Assembly (NCBI RefSeq): GCF_032362555.1
Contig: NC_083529.1
Span: 4,898,001 to 4,962,000, forward strand
Source: Amyelois transitella
Taxonomy: Eukaryota; Arthropoda; Insecta; Lepidoptera; Pyralidae
Length of the DNA: 64,000 nt
Direction of reading: 5' to 3'
The notes beneath the pieces were generated by a model that saw nothing but the letters and a program-made list of their open reading frames with translations, was not told the DNA's origin and did not search any database. Positions 44,110-55,460 of this stretch are shown here, one piece after another; within the stretch, counting starts at the first letter, position 1, and each line of letters starts with the position of its first letter. Both the position numbers and the translations under genes were made by a program.

Positions 44110-45330
44110 CGTACGTGACACGCATAGAAAACAGTGCTTCATGGTTAAGGTGAGTTTCCATTGAGCACAGTTTTGCGACTGAACTGGGTAATATGAAAAC
44201 GCAGGCCGCTAGCTAGCTTTACTTACGAGTAGATGACAAATATGTTAATGTATAATACTGTTAAGTTTTAACAGATACATTGAGTAGATTTTACGTGAAA
44301 ATAAATTAACCATAGGTACGCTCTTAAATTTGTACTCACAAAATCAGTTAACAGTCGTAAAAAGCTAGTTGTGTGAGTGGAGTACACGCCTGTCACCCTT
44401 CATCATTTCTCCTATCTCGGGTCTGCTGGAAGAGATTTCTTTTGGAATAAGCAGAACCTTTGTAATTTTGTTTCTTGTGATTATCAGTCTCGATGTTTTC
44501 TGTGTACATAAATTAGTAAATAAATAAATTAAGCTGATTATTTAATAAAATTGCTATAAATAAGAAATCCACTCACTTTTTACCATTTATAATTGAAATA
44601 AAAAGCCCATATGTATCAAAGATACAAAAATGAAAGTGTCTTAAAAAACCAATACCAGAATTAAAAAAGCACATTGTTTAAATCATTTTATGCAATCTGT
44701 CGAGCGCTATAATTGAATTGCACCTTAAGTCTTGTGAAGCCTCGTTTAGGGGTAAATGGGAATCGAGTAATTTGTGAAACAGTTTCTATATTTTTACAAG
44801 AACACGTTACGTGTTGAAAGTTTTGGCGTTTTGTTTTTACTATCAGACTGTTTTGATCTTTGATCCCACACAAAAAAGGATGGGTTTTAAATAGTTACGT
44901 TTTTAATTTTAAGGGCTCTTTGATGTATTTTTGGATTCGATACAGACTCTTTTGAATCTGGTTGTAAAGAATAACACGCATGTGTGTTAACTAGGCCATA
45001 CATTTCGACAACCCACGGGAAAGGAATCTCTTAATTTTACTTTAATTTTATCTTCAAATAGATTTTGAAAAATAATATAACAGGTAAGTACCATTCCTCC
45101 TGCGACCATATACCAATCAGTGTCATGTCATTCAATTCACTGTTCTTGGAAATGAGAAATTGTACCTAATCTGTAGTCTAGGGGGAAATCATTTTCAGCA
45201 AAATCTTTTATAGAAACTTCCTATTTTTTTTTAATAAGCATTATGATTATGTAAGAATATTTATATAATCATATCATTAATCTTTTAAACTTGACTGGCT
45301 GATTATACGAATTGATAAACGTAAAAGTAA
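44110..45330. other. Gene-free stretch
   Basis: No recognisable gene or repeat; only frames of about 60 codons. Confidence 0.5.
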
Positions 45331-45331
45331 T

Positions 45332-45480
45332 TTGATGACATCTGTGGCTCAGTGGTACTTCTACCGCGCACAGCAAAGAACCGGGTTCGACCCCCAGTCA
45401 GGTCAAGTACTTATCTGAATGCCCAGACCAAATCATGCAAGTTGTTTTAAAGCTATACTGATCTGCGTTTTATAATTATA
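45332..45480 (+). repeat. Diverged tRNA-headed SINE
   Basis: GACATCTGTGGCTCAGTGGTA, then GGGTTCGACCCC as a B box. The body differs from family B. A weaker relative with GGGTTCAATCTCC is at 55385-55460. Confidence 0.55.
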
Positions 45481-46135
45481 TTTTGCTTGTTACCACGTTT
45501 TCCATTTCAAAATAATAGCTAAAGATAAATAATCAGTTTCAAAAAATTATCTCGTTACATAATTCTGTTATAACAAATCGATTATTATCCTTTTAAAAAA
45601 TAAGTATAAGCCGTGTAACTCGATCTCTCTCAAAATATCATCGGAATCCAATTTTCGCAAAATGTCGAATTCGCAAAATGAACACGAGAATTGTGTTATC
45701 ATCGCGCTGAGTTAACACAATTTCGCAAAAAAATATGAAACGTGTGTGTTTTATACCTGTTACGCGAGGTGTTAAGGTTTTAGAATTACGTTTGTTGAAT
45801 CCTAGCCAGATCTATAGTCCATGTTAAAATACAGGGTGAATGTAAATAGGAACGTTGGAAGAGACAGGCTGACACGTACTTTGATCAAATCAGAAGCCTT
45901 CAAATACAGTACATATAATGAGATTTAAGTAATGTGACGTCAATAAGTGATAAGTGATCTTGTTGGCAATTTTGAAAATAAATCTATTCTTTTCTAAACA
46001 AATTTACAAAAAGTTGTAGTCATTAACCATCGGGAAAAAGGTGTAATTTATGTAGGTACCTCATTTTGTGTCTCATGAAATTGAAATTTTATTTTATTTA
46101 TATTTATATTTGAATCTTCTCAATTACATTGAAGT

Positions 46136-46374
46136 ACATACATACATACGTAAAGTCACGTTTATATTCCTAGCAGGATAGACAGAGCCATCAACAAGGC
46201 CACGATCAATCGCATGGCTTTATAATGGAATTGAGATTCAAATAATGACAGCCCATCGCCTGTAAGAGTATGTAATTCCCAGTTAATAAGCCTATCCCTT
46301 AATCGCCTCTTACTACATCGATGGGAAAGATATAGAGAGGTTCTATTGTAAAGTCTCGGAAACCACACGGCATA
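46136..46374 (-). repeat. Family A SINE
   Basis: CATA tail, AAAGTCACGTTTATATTCC to GAAACCACACGGCAT. Confidence 0.78.
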
Positions 46375-46862
46375 ACTTCCGTAACTTTTCATGATAATTT
46401 TTAAATTTTTCAACTTTTCCATTTTCCTTCCTGGTATTGTTGTTTATTTCATAAACTGTCCGATGCAACATAAAGTCCTGTGTTCACGTTAATCGAATTC
46501 ATTGAATCTTACTTCAGACTCAATTCGAAACAATAAAAAATAAATTATGTTCGAAAAATTCTGTCAAAAGCCGATTGGGCAAGTGAATACAAAGAAATCA
46601 AGCTTGATTGGTGAAAATGTGATTTTCCATGGAATCCTTTAAAAAAAGTTACGTACAAATCTAAAACGGAGTTTTAGCAGAAGGAAATATTAATAGAAAG
46701 AGGGGAAGACCAATAATAAAATATTTTGATCAAATATAAAGAAAAAAGTAAACGTTACAACATAACAATAAAAAAAAAATAACAAAGAAAAGAATCGAAT
46801 GGAGGATGCTACACTTAACTCCACCGACAAGAGTTAGTTCTTAAATTTAAGCAGCAGACAGT

Positions 46863-47143
46863 GAAGGGATATAGACGTGACCATATGTGTGTATGTATAT
46901 GGTCACGTCTATATCCCTTGCGGGGCAGACAGATCCAACAGTCAAACTAAATGGCCACATTCAGCTATTTAGCTTAATGATAGAATTGAGATTCAAATAG
47001 TGACATGTTGCTAACCAAATGGCCTAAAAAATAATCCCGTTTGTAAGCCTATTATCCCTTAGTCGCCTTTTACGACATCCATAGAAAAAAGATATGAAGT
47101 GGTCCTATTTCTTTTTGTATTGGTTCCGGGAACCACACGGCAC
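46863..47143. repeat. Tail-to-tail family A pair
   Basis: GATATAGACGTGACCATATG (plus) meets ATATGGTCACGTCTATATCC (minus), making a near-palindrome; the minus copy runs to 47143. Confidence 0.82.
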
Positions 47144-47306
47144 ATACAGATTAAACATAGACACCCACATACAGGTCAAACTAAACTAAAAACCCACATC
47201 AAACTAAGAATCACCTTTTTTTGGAGGCGGTTTGACAATAGTTACTCATTTGGTTATTTCTGTAGCCAAATATTTCCAGCTGTACAATACAAAGTGTGAT
47301 ACAAAA

Positions 47307-47547
47307 GTGCCGTGTAGTTCCCGGCACCTATATAAAAAATAATAGGACCACTCCATCTCTTTAAGAAGTAAGAGATAGGCATACAAACTTGGGATTCTTT
47401 TTTAGGCGATGGGTTAGCAACCTGTCACAATTTTAATCTCAATTCCATCATTAAGCCAAATAGCTGAACATGGCCATTCAGTCTTTTCAAGACTATGGCT
47501 CTGTCTACCCCGAAAGGGATATAGACGTGACCATATATATGTATGTA
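47307..47547 (+). repeat. Family A SINE
   Basis: GTGCCGTGTAGTTCCCGGC to ATATAGACGTGACC. GTACAATACAAA occurs on both sides (47282 and 47546), a probable but displaced TSD. Confidence 0.85.
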
Positions 47548-48004
47548 CAATACAAAAAAGATGTCAAAGGACGTCTTTACTGTTTTCCAGAGAATCTATA
47601 GTTAATATTATGCTATCAATTCAGTACAGTCAAGCGGGAATAGCTTACCCATACGAATAACCCTGTGACGATACATTCTCGCGGGTAAAAATACACAGAA
47701 TTATATGATAAAGTTGTCAGAGAAATTGTGAGGGACAACCCTCTGTACCGAAGGCGTGGCGCCGATCAATCATCGTTTTTGGCAGCATATGGGCCACCGT
47801 CATTACGACCAAGGGTTATAGGGTTATGTGGACACAATGTTTACAGATAAAGCGATTGAATTTATTGGACAGATTCCATTTTTTCTGGTGTAGCGAGTGA
47901 GATTTTGGAGTTATTCTTTTTCCAATGAGCTTAAAAACTGGCTAATTGACATTTGATTGTGCTTGCTACGATGTACATTCAATATTCATTTTATTAACGA
48001 ACTC

Positions 48005-48290
48005 TAGGGTATTATTTTTTTCCTCCTGGCCTTAGTCCTGGTTACATCCTCACCTCACTGGAGTATGGACACTATAATTATGGATTGGGTTAGTCAAGTT
48101 TTCAAATCAAAGGGAGTAAATTCTATATGATAAAAAAACTCGGGCCATCAACACCTATGATTCTACCAAGGTTTCTGTTATACCAACCAAATCATCGCAA
48201 TGGACCGGTGAAAAATTCGGAAATCGAACTCAGGCCCTGTGGTTTAAAAGCAAGAGTACTACCACTGCGCACAGGCAACATTCACGGTTC
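48005..48290 (-). repeat. tRNA-headed SINE, family C, near-complete
   Basis: Read on the minus strand, the head near 48280 carries CAGTGGTAGTACTC and a B-box-like GAGTTCGATTTCC. The body holds the family C core (CTGACT-type AACCCAATCC) and the end near 48010 reads as AACCAGGACTAAGGCC. It is the reference copy here for the scattered family C pieces. Confidence 0.6.
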
Positions 48291-48592
48291 ATCAAATAAT
48301 TAATTTTAAATTTACTATTTCTATTAATTTCAATTATAGTGACATACAAACTTAACAATAGTACTCGTATTTCAATAACCCAGAGCTTGGGGCGTAATAT
48401 AATTGAGGGTTTATAATGGCGACCCGTTTCTGGCGTGGCAGGCCGCAAAATTATACAGGCTACAATCTTGAACCATTCGCCACAGTTGCAAACTAATTAC
48501 TACGGATTTGTGTTGAGATTTTACTTGTAGGAATAAAAAAGGGGTGACTTTTCATGGTTTCATGTAAAATCCCGATTAATTATCTAATTATC

Positions 48593-48631
48593 TTTCGCAT
48601 TTATCTATCTATTAGATAGATAAATGCGAAA
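48593..48631. repeat. 39-bp perfect palindrome
   Basis: TTTCGCATTTATCTATCTA and its exact complement are separated by a single T. Confidence 0.9.
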
Positions 48632-48639
48632 ATTAGTTT

Positions 48640-48870
48640 ATTTGTTTGTTTGTCGTATCTTCTCGCATTTTCTACTTAATCATTCTTAATGAATTATATT
48701 GAGAAGGATAAAGGGTATTTTTCATACCAATATTAGCAGCAAAAGATAGAAAACAATCATTGGATTTATAAGAATAGGTATGTAAAATTTGATGTATCTT
48801 TACGCATTATCTAGTGAATCATTCTTTATAAATTTTTTAGAGAAGGATATAGGGGACTTTTTATCCCGGT
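48640..48870 (+). repeat. Two tandem related dispersed-repeat segments
   Basis: TAATCATTCTTAATGAATTA and GTGAATCATTCTTTATAAAT each precede AGAAGGATA plus GGG and TTTTT, about 140 bp apart, so the segment occurs twice. Confidence 0.45.
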
Positions 48871-49405
48871 ATAACCTATAGTGCCTGTGGGATTTGAGAT
48901 AAACGTGTATTCTTTTGTAGGTGACAAACGGATGATGCGTAGTCAAAACTTTGAAATAGCGTAAAAAGTTGAAATAAATAGCTGGGGAGCACTAAGTGAG
49001 GATTTCCCGAAATTCGAACGGAAATTAACGGATTATTTAATTTAATGCGTGGTGAAACAAGCATAAAATTTTACGTATTATAATACGTATTAAACATTAT
49101 GTATGTAATAATTTTCTATAATTGTTAAGTTACAGTAAATTTTTGCTGGCGAATTCCCATAAAAATCTGATACCCTCAGATTTTTTGTTCCAAACTTCCA
49201 AATCAGCTCAATTTATGTCAACAAACATAATCCTCGTCTATCTTTTGAGGACAAACAAGTATTTTCCTTTATAAAAATGGTCACGTCACGGCATAATGCC
49301 ACCGCACTCAGATGAACAAATTGTGAATTAGTCAAAAAGATTTCAGTTTTCTCTTTGGTTTTATTCTTTTTTTTTTATTTTGTTTTGTCGTAGTGACACT
49401 GTAGA

Positions 49406-49510
49406 ACATACATACATAGATAATCACGTCTTTATCCCTTGAGGGGTTAACAGAGCCAGTCTTGAAAAGACCGAAAGACCACGTTCAGCTGTATGGCTAA
49501 ATTAAGGAAT
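49406..49510 (-). repeat. Family A SINE, 3' part
   Basis: CATACATAGATAATCACGTC to CCACGTTCAGCTGTATGG. Confidence 0.7.
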
Positions 49511-49615
49511 TTCAAGTCAAGCTAACATTACAAAAATCGCTTGTAGATTGTCGGATTCAATAAATCTAAATATACAGACTTGAAATTCGGCATGTAAGTG
49601 GCATCTTTATACGTA

Positions 49616-49910
49616 GTCTAGAATTTGGCACCTTTATACGTAGTCTAGAATTTGGCACCTTTATACGTAGTCTAGAATTTGGCACCTTTATACGTAGTCT
49701 AGAATTTGGCACCTTTATACGTAGTCTAGAATTTGGCACCTTTATACGTTGTCTAGAATTTGGCACCTTTATACGTAGTCTAGAATTTGGCACCTTTATA
49801 CGTAGTCTAGAATTTGGCACCTTTATACGTAGTCTAGAATTTGGCACCTTTATACGTTGTCTAGAATTTGGCACCTTTATACGTAGTCTAGAATTTGGCA
49901 TCTTCACGTA
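49616..49910. repeat. 27-bp tandem array, 11 units
   Basis: Eleven head-to-tail units (GTCTAGAATTTGGCACC plus TTTATACGTA) repeat almost without change; the last is shortened. Because 27 is a multiple of three, the minus strand stays open for 131 codons as KVPNSRLRI repeats, a by-product rather than a convincing gene. A T for A change (ACGTT) precedes units 6 and 10, exactly four units apart. Confidence 0.95.
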
Positions 49911-50276
49911 GTTAAGACTTGAACTAAGATATCCCGAAATTTTCGCGGGAACTGGTAACATGGTGAATGGTGATTCTTCGTCATGTAGTGTAAAATATAA
50001 AGTAAAGTTCGAATTTCTTCACCCTTTTCTACGCAATATGAAAACACACTCACGCTTTTTACGTTTGATCATTAAGCCCTTTCACGTCTTCCCCTAATCG
50101 TCCTTTGATAAATTTTAAGGTTTTACACCCATGTTCAAATAAATGATTAAACGAGACACGAGCATCTGAAGCGAGGAATGATGGTTCAGGAAACCTGAAT
50201 GAGAATTTAGAGAGATACCATGCTGTTATACAAAGAAATTTACCGTGTGGTTCCTTAACGTCGCTTAACAAATAAT

Positions 50277-50380
50277 CGCAAGTTTATGAGCCTTATCCCT
50301 TAGTCGCCTTTTACAATAACCATGAGTGAAATAGATGGAGTGGTCCCATTCCTTTTTCTATTGGTGTCGGGAACCACACG
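50277..50380 (-). repeat. Family A SINE, 5' half
   Basis: ATCCCTTAGTCGCCTTTTAC to GTCGGGAACCACACG. Confidence 0.75.
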
Positions 50381-50387
50381 TCTTTCT

Positions 50388-50545
50388 TCCTCCTGGCTTT
50401 AATCCCGGTAACATCCTCACCTCTCTCGAAAGAGGAGAGCAGAGTGCATCTTTTGATTTTTATTCTTGATTGGTTAAGTCAGGTTTTTAGATGAAGCGAC
50501 ACCCGTCTTATCACCCCAATCTTTGCAAAGGAATATAACCTGAGG
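50388..50545 (-). repeat. Family C SINE fragment
   Basis: CCTCCTGGCTTTAATCCCGG, CATCCTCACCTCTCTCG and TTGATTGGTTAAGTCAGG. Confidence 0.6.
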
Positions 50546-51199
50546 ATTATGATAAAAGATACTTTAAATAAATCCTACAATTCCTATCAGTTGAAAGCAA
50601 AATTCATCGAAGTACGATATAAATAGTGCTGTGTATGAAAAAGATTTATCGATGTAAATAAAATCACCTTTTATCGATAGTCTTGGCTATTTTCCAGATA
50701 CTGACCGTATAGTGTCGTTACAATACGCATTGTCATGGTAAATATGGACCGTCACTTACCGCAAAAGAATAAAAATGCTGGAATGGCATAATTTTTAACC
50801 TTCTCATTTTATACGTAAAATAAAAAAGGCCAACTGAAATATATTTAAGAAGAAAATAAATAAAAAGCTAATGAAAAAATTACAACTCAGAATTTGTCGA
50901 GTATTTTTCTTTTACAATTCGGATTCAGTGAATTAATTTTGAATTAATGAATGAACAGATAATAATTTTTCATGCAATGAGCGATATTTATGATCTCAAG
51001 AAACTTGATGTACCTACTACAAATTTCTTGTAGTAGATCGGACTAATATTTTTGAAGCATGTGAAACACTTAATGATTATACTGTTTTGTCAGTCAGTTT
51101 TGGTTATAACTTCGTTTGATAGGCAAACAAACATTTTACGGTAAGGGAAATAATAGCATGAATCGAAAACATATAAATAAGTTATGATAAACAATTTTC

Positions 51200-51370
51200 T
51201 GATAGGTGTTAGGTTCTGAAAGACTGCGGAGTAGATTCGTATAAAAACCTAACTAACACAATCCAATATTCATAGCCAAAGGTGTGTCCCGTGCCGTGCC
51301 CTAGGTCTCGGCGGGACCCCGAGCTGCTGTTCAGAGAGAAGAGAATTAAGGCCAAGAGTATAATGATGAT
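51200..51370 (+). repeat. Family C SINE fragment
   Basis: GACTGCGGAGTAGATTCG, AACCTAACTAACACAATCC and AGAATTAAGGCCAAGAG. Confidence 0.45.
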
Positions 51371-51589
51371 GGTTATTAATTCTTCTAGTTACTGATTAGT
51401 TTCATTCATTAAAATCCCAAATATTCATGAACCATTTGACCGGAATAAAATAGCATTTTAGTTTTCATTGATTAGAATCGAACCTACTATCGTACAAATA
51501 TTTGTACGAAGTTACATTTTCCTAACGAACAATATTGATCTCTGAAACTTATAACGAGATGGTACTGATTCAGCGATATTATTCTGGGC

Positions 51590-52085
51590 TAGTGATGGGA
51601 CACGTGTGCGGGATCGATAACTATTCTTGCAGAAGTTTGTGACTTTTATGTAACTTTAATAGCAATATAAAACGAATGATTGTAAATTTAAATCTCTGTG
51701 AATTTTTTATAATGTATATATTTATTGGTTAAAATTAAATATAAAGATAATTTATTAAGAAACTTAAATTGCAAGCAAAGAGTGTGAGATGTAATTTTAG
51801 TTTGAATTCGTATTTATTATCGTTGCATCTAAATAAAAATACAAATATTAACAAAAAATTATTAGGTTAAGAGTCCGAAACCGCTGAAATTGAATGTTGA
51901 AATGACTGAATGATGGAGAATACAGAGGTCGTGGCAAGTGGAAGGATGTAGTCTCTGCCTAACCCCAAGGAAAAACGACGTGACTTTATGTATGTATATA
52001 AAAGAAATGTAATGAAGAATTTAGACCAAAGCAAAATTTTACCTATAATTTCGATGCTCGAAACTTTGTCAATGTCCCATCACTA
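51590..52085. mobile_element. MITE-like element with TAGTGATGGGACA ends
   Basis: TAGTGATGGGACA at 51590 faces TGTCCCATCACTA ending at 52085. No target duplication is recognisable. An RTE fragment is nested within. Confidence 0.55.
51870..52000 (+). mobile_element. RTE 3'-end fragment inside a MITE
   Basis: GAGTCCGAAACCGCTGAA through ACGACGTGACTTTATGTATG. It lies within the 51590-52085 inverted-repeat element and so is younger than it. Confidence 0.65.
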
Positions 52086-52272
52086 ACGACCCACCAAACC
52101 AAAATCTCATTTTCTTATTAGCACAATTTAATTGTGCCAGAATGGTTTGACGAGGGAAAATCTTACAGGAGCCATTCTTTTATAGAAAGCAATATTTTAT
52201 TTTAACAAATCGTTGATTTATTTTCGTGATCAATTACAGTATTTTTGGTAGGCGAAAATGATTTAGGATGTC

Positions 52273-52309
52273 TTTTTCCACCCTTTACAGACGATAAAGG
52301 GTGGAAAAA
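52273..52309. repeat. Inverted repeat, perfect 15-bp arms
   Basis: TTTTTCCACCCTTTA and its complement around CAGACGA; further GTGGAAAAAG copies follow. Confidence 0.85.
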
Positions 52310-52481
52310 AGGTATAAAAAAAGTGGAAAAAGTCGGAACAAGTTAGACTTATATTTTAGTAATTTATGTCGAAACTTCACATTACTTTATACACAGTTAT
52401 ATTTTGCCCTACTATAGCGGTGAATATATTTCCATGTTGCTCCGTTTTGTTATCGCGCGAAAAACTATCGCTGTCCAGTTA

Positions 52482-52600
52482 ACATACATACACACATATA
52501 ATCACGTCTATGTCCCTTGCGGAGAAGACAGAGCCAACAGTCCTGAGCGGACTGATAGGCCAGCTATTTGGCTTTAAGATATAATTGACATTCTATGATG
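52482..52600 (-). repeat. 5'-truncated family A SINE with TSD
   Basis: TGTCCAGTTAA flanks both sides (about 52473 and 52600). The stem at 52538-52554 shows a compensatory change. Confidence 0.82.
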
Positions 52601-52717
52601 TCCAGTTAATGAAAAGCGAAACAGCGATAATGTGATAAAAATGGCAGATCTTGAAGCAAAGAAAAATTAACGTGCATGACATTGACTTGCCAACATTTGA
52701 AGTGGCAAATGTGAATT

Positions 52718-53012
52718 AATGATGGTTTGGTCATGTGGAGAGGATGAATGAAAGCAGGTTGACTAAGCAGATATACAAGGAAAGTGTGGAGGGAAAGGTC
52801 GGAGTGGGACGAACGTATCTTGATCAAGTTAAGGATGTCCTGGCAAAGGGTCAGGTCAAGAGTACCTGAAACCGCCGAGCTTGCATGAAGAGAGTTATGA
52901 ACGTGGATGAAGCGAAGGAAGTATGCAGAGATCGTGGCAAGTGGAAAGATGTAGTATCTGCCTACCCTTCCGGGAAAGAAACGTGATTTTATGTATGTAT
53001 GTAATTAATATC
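52718..53012 (+). mobile_element. 5'-truncated RTE copy
   Basis: Begins at GATGGTTTGGTCATGTGG and ends AAGAAACGTGATTTTATGTATG; AATTAAT flanks both sides. The reading frame is broken by a deletion near 52808. Confidence 0.8.
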
Positions 53013-53073
53013 AGAAATCTAAATAACAGTGCATTAAGAGAAAAAGGAACCTGTAATAAAAAAAATAAATTAC

Positions 53074-53408
53074 TACATACATACATATGGTCATGCCTAT
53101 ATCCCTTGCGGGTTTGACAGAGCCAATAAGAATTCCTTGCCAAATACTGTAAGAGGTGTACTACTACCGTTGTATTTTTGGCGTAAATAAATAATAAATA
53201 AACAGTCTTTAAAAGACTGAATGGCCACGTTCAGCTATTTAGCTTAATGATAGAATTGAGATTCAAATAGTGACAGCTTGCTAACCCATCGCCTAAAATA
53301 GATTCCCAAGTTTGTAAGCCTATTCTTTAGTCGTCCTTTACGACATCCATGGGAAAGAGATGGAATGGTCTTATTCTCTTTGTATTGGTGCCAGAAACCA
53401 CACGACAC
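53074..53408 (-). repeat. Family A SINE interrupted by a short LINE-like insert
   Basis: Complete from CATA tail to GAAACCACACGACAC except that about 74 bp (53127-53200) ending in AATAAATAATAAATA split the copy just before AACAGTCTTT. Confidence 0.8.
53127..53200. mobile_element. 74-bp insert in a SINE, LINE-tail-like
   Basis: GTTGTATTTTTGGCGTAAAT and AAATAATAAATA at its end resemble the extreme 3' end of a 5'-truncated LINE with an AATA tail. Confidence 0.5.
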
Positions 53409-53448
53409 TTTAAATTACTAGACCCAACAATTTAGGCTGTGCTTCAAT

Positions 53449-53778
53449 ATGTCAGTCTATCATAGTCAGTGTATAAACATCGTTGATTTTGTCCTACAAC
53501 ACAGTTTTGAACTAACTCCGAAGCTAGATCAACCAAGACGAAACTACAACCTCTTTTTTCTATCGAGGGTTCAAAAATGGCGATCACATCTGAATATTCA
53601 AGTGATCACGAAAATCGTAAACAAAGTAATGAAATTCGGCGTAACAAGAAAGTGGCAAATTATGCGACAAAATAAACAAATGCAGGCCGACCTGAATCAC
53701 AGATATGTTAATTTCCAACGTCGCCAATCGGGAGATGTTATGGTAACAAGATTGACGTTTTTAAAACAGCCTTCTTAA
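53449..53778 (+). other. Unassigned 109-codon frame
   Basis: It begins directly after a family A copy and runs as a basic protein without a recognisable domain, signal peptide or splice partner. I cannot tell a small gene or a lost exon from chance. Confidence 0.25.
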
Positions 53779-53912
53779 CCTCTAAAAATAAAGAGAAACA
53801 TAGACATGACCAAGATTATAGTTGCAGTAACTTATAACGCTTACAACTAAATTGGTATATGGTTACACATCTTAGTAACTAAATGTGTAACTTTATAAGC
53901 AGTAACTATATA

Positions 53913-54003
53913 TGCCTTGTGGTTCCCGGTATTAGAAAAAAGGACAGGACCACTCCATATCTTTTCCATGGATGTCGTAAAAGGCGACTAAGGGATAGGA
54001 TAA
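53913..54003 (+). repeat. Family A SINE, 5' third only
   Basis: GCCTTGTGGTTCCCGG to CGACTAAGGGATAGG; no 3' end. Confidence 0.75.
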
Positions 54004-54109
54004 AGAAAATTGACGCAAGGCAAATAAATAATTTGTTTGACTCTGAACTCCTCAAAAATTCACTTTCTCGCAGAATATCTCCTAACTTTAGAGTATTCTC
54101 ACAAAATTA

Positions 54110-54239
54110 GAGTATTCTCTTATCCAGTACTCAGAATCACCTAAAAGTGTCCAAAAACCGCTTCTCTCACCATCTCAATCTCAGCTCGCCATCATTAAAT
54201 AAAGCGAGCATTTCGTATAAATTTTCGCAAGTCCCCGAG
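54110..54239 (+). repeat. Dispersed repeat, inverted partner in UGT intron 1
   Basis: CCATCTCAATCTCAGCTCGCC and AAGCGAGCATTTCGTATA followed by AAGTCCCCGAG occur in reverse complement at 59744-59873. Confidence 0.7.
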
Positions 54240-54260
54240 CAATATAATCGCATTCGCGGT

Positions 54261-54665
54261 TCATTTGGCCGCTTCCTTTGCGTAATTTGCTAGCTCCGTA
54301 ATCATGGCGTAAATATTCAGCAAGGTGTTCCCAATGAGTCTTTTTAGTGAGTCAGGTCGGGTTTTTGTGTGATCAGCGGGTTTTGATTCTTTAGCATAGG
54401 TTGGAGTGTCAGTTGAAAGGTTAAGGTGTCTGGATGAAAAGCGTAACGTATAAGGAGGCGTAGATTCAGTTCTTATTGTGGCTACAAAATGACTTATTTC
54501 AGAGTTATGTTCATTTGGTTTGTCAATTGCTGCTTTCATGGTATGAGAAAACTTTCTGAGAAAACCTGCACCTTTAAGTAACTTTAGACGTTTAAACATA
54601 ATCCGATATGGATTAGGTTGCCCTGCAAAGGTTGTGGAGGTCTGATAAGAGTTGCTTCCTATCAC
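54261..54665 (-). other. Unassigned 134-codon frame
   Basis: The longest frame here outside known elements. It is Ser/Thr/Lys-rich, with no signal peptide or domain. It lies between a dispersed repeat (54110-54239) and a family C fragment (54780), so it may belong to an unrecognised element. Confidence 0.3.
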
Positions 54666-54779
54666 CTCACTTAAAGGATCGTATTAATATACCTTTGTCT
54701 ACACAATCTTTGTTTCAGTTGACAATCACTTTAGTGTCACCGTAATTTGGCTTTAAAGAAAATAAATGCCTGAATATGT

Positions 54780-54960
54780 TCTGCCTAGCAAATGTCCAGG
54801 TTAAATCCTCGCTTCTCTGAAGAGGAGCCTGGGATGCGCCATGATCAGGGATTGAGTAAATTAGGTCTTTACATGAAACAAGTCCCAACTGACCTCCGCA
54901 GTCTTTGAAAGGAACCCAACCCATATTGGATCATGTTTCCTATCCAGTTAGTAAAATGTC
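54780..54960 (-). repeat. Family C SINE fragment
   Basis: TCCTCGCTTCTCTGAAGAGG, GATTGAGTAAATTAGGTC and CCATATTGGATCATG. Confidence 0.55.
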
Positions 54961-55384
54961 TAGATTTGTTAACTTTGTTTTCCCTCACACAAAGAACATC
55001 GATGAAAAATATCTAAATATTTGGTTGCAAACACAACTAACAACAAGAGATCAAATTCAAAATTGTTCCCGTACAATTTCTGTGAAAAATTTTCAGCGGA
55101 TTCTCATATCAGAACACATTTCGCCAAGTTATTCAGAACAGGTGTACTGCATTACTATTCTATGTTTTGAGACTTCATCATATATTCCACCTTACTTAAT
55201 ATAAAACGCATATGTATATTATACTAGCTAAGCAAAATTCTGAAGTAAACTTAATTTAAAACCTTACAGAATAACTCCTGACTTAAAGCAATCTTCTAAG
55301 ATTTGTGTGAACTTTGAAATATGTTGAGAATAAGGTGTTTTACTTAGAACTAAGATTAAATTCGTTTTACAAATTCTTTTAGTT

Positions 55385-55460
55385 TGATGACAGCGACTTA
55401 TCGTATGATTTGAAAGGTCTTGGGTTCAATCTCCGGTCAAGTTAAAGGTTTTCTTACTTC
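55385..55460 (+). repeat. Old tRNA-headed SINE fragment
   Basis: GATGACAGCGACTTATCG followed by CTTGGGTTCAATCTCCGGTC; only the head region is recognisable. Confidence 0.4.

Noticed and set aside
49616..49910. CRISPR array
   Set aside because: Units are directly adjacent with no spacers, and the genome is that of an insect.
49566..49961. 131-codon minus-strand repeat protein
   Set aside because: The frame is open only because the unit is 27 bp and lacks stops in one frame; there is no start context, signal or homologous domain.
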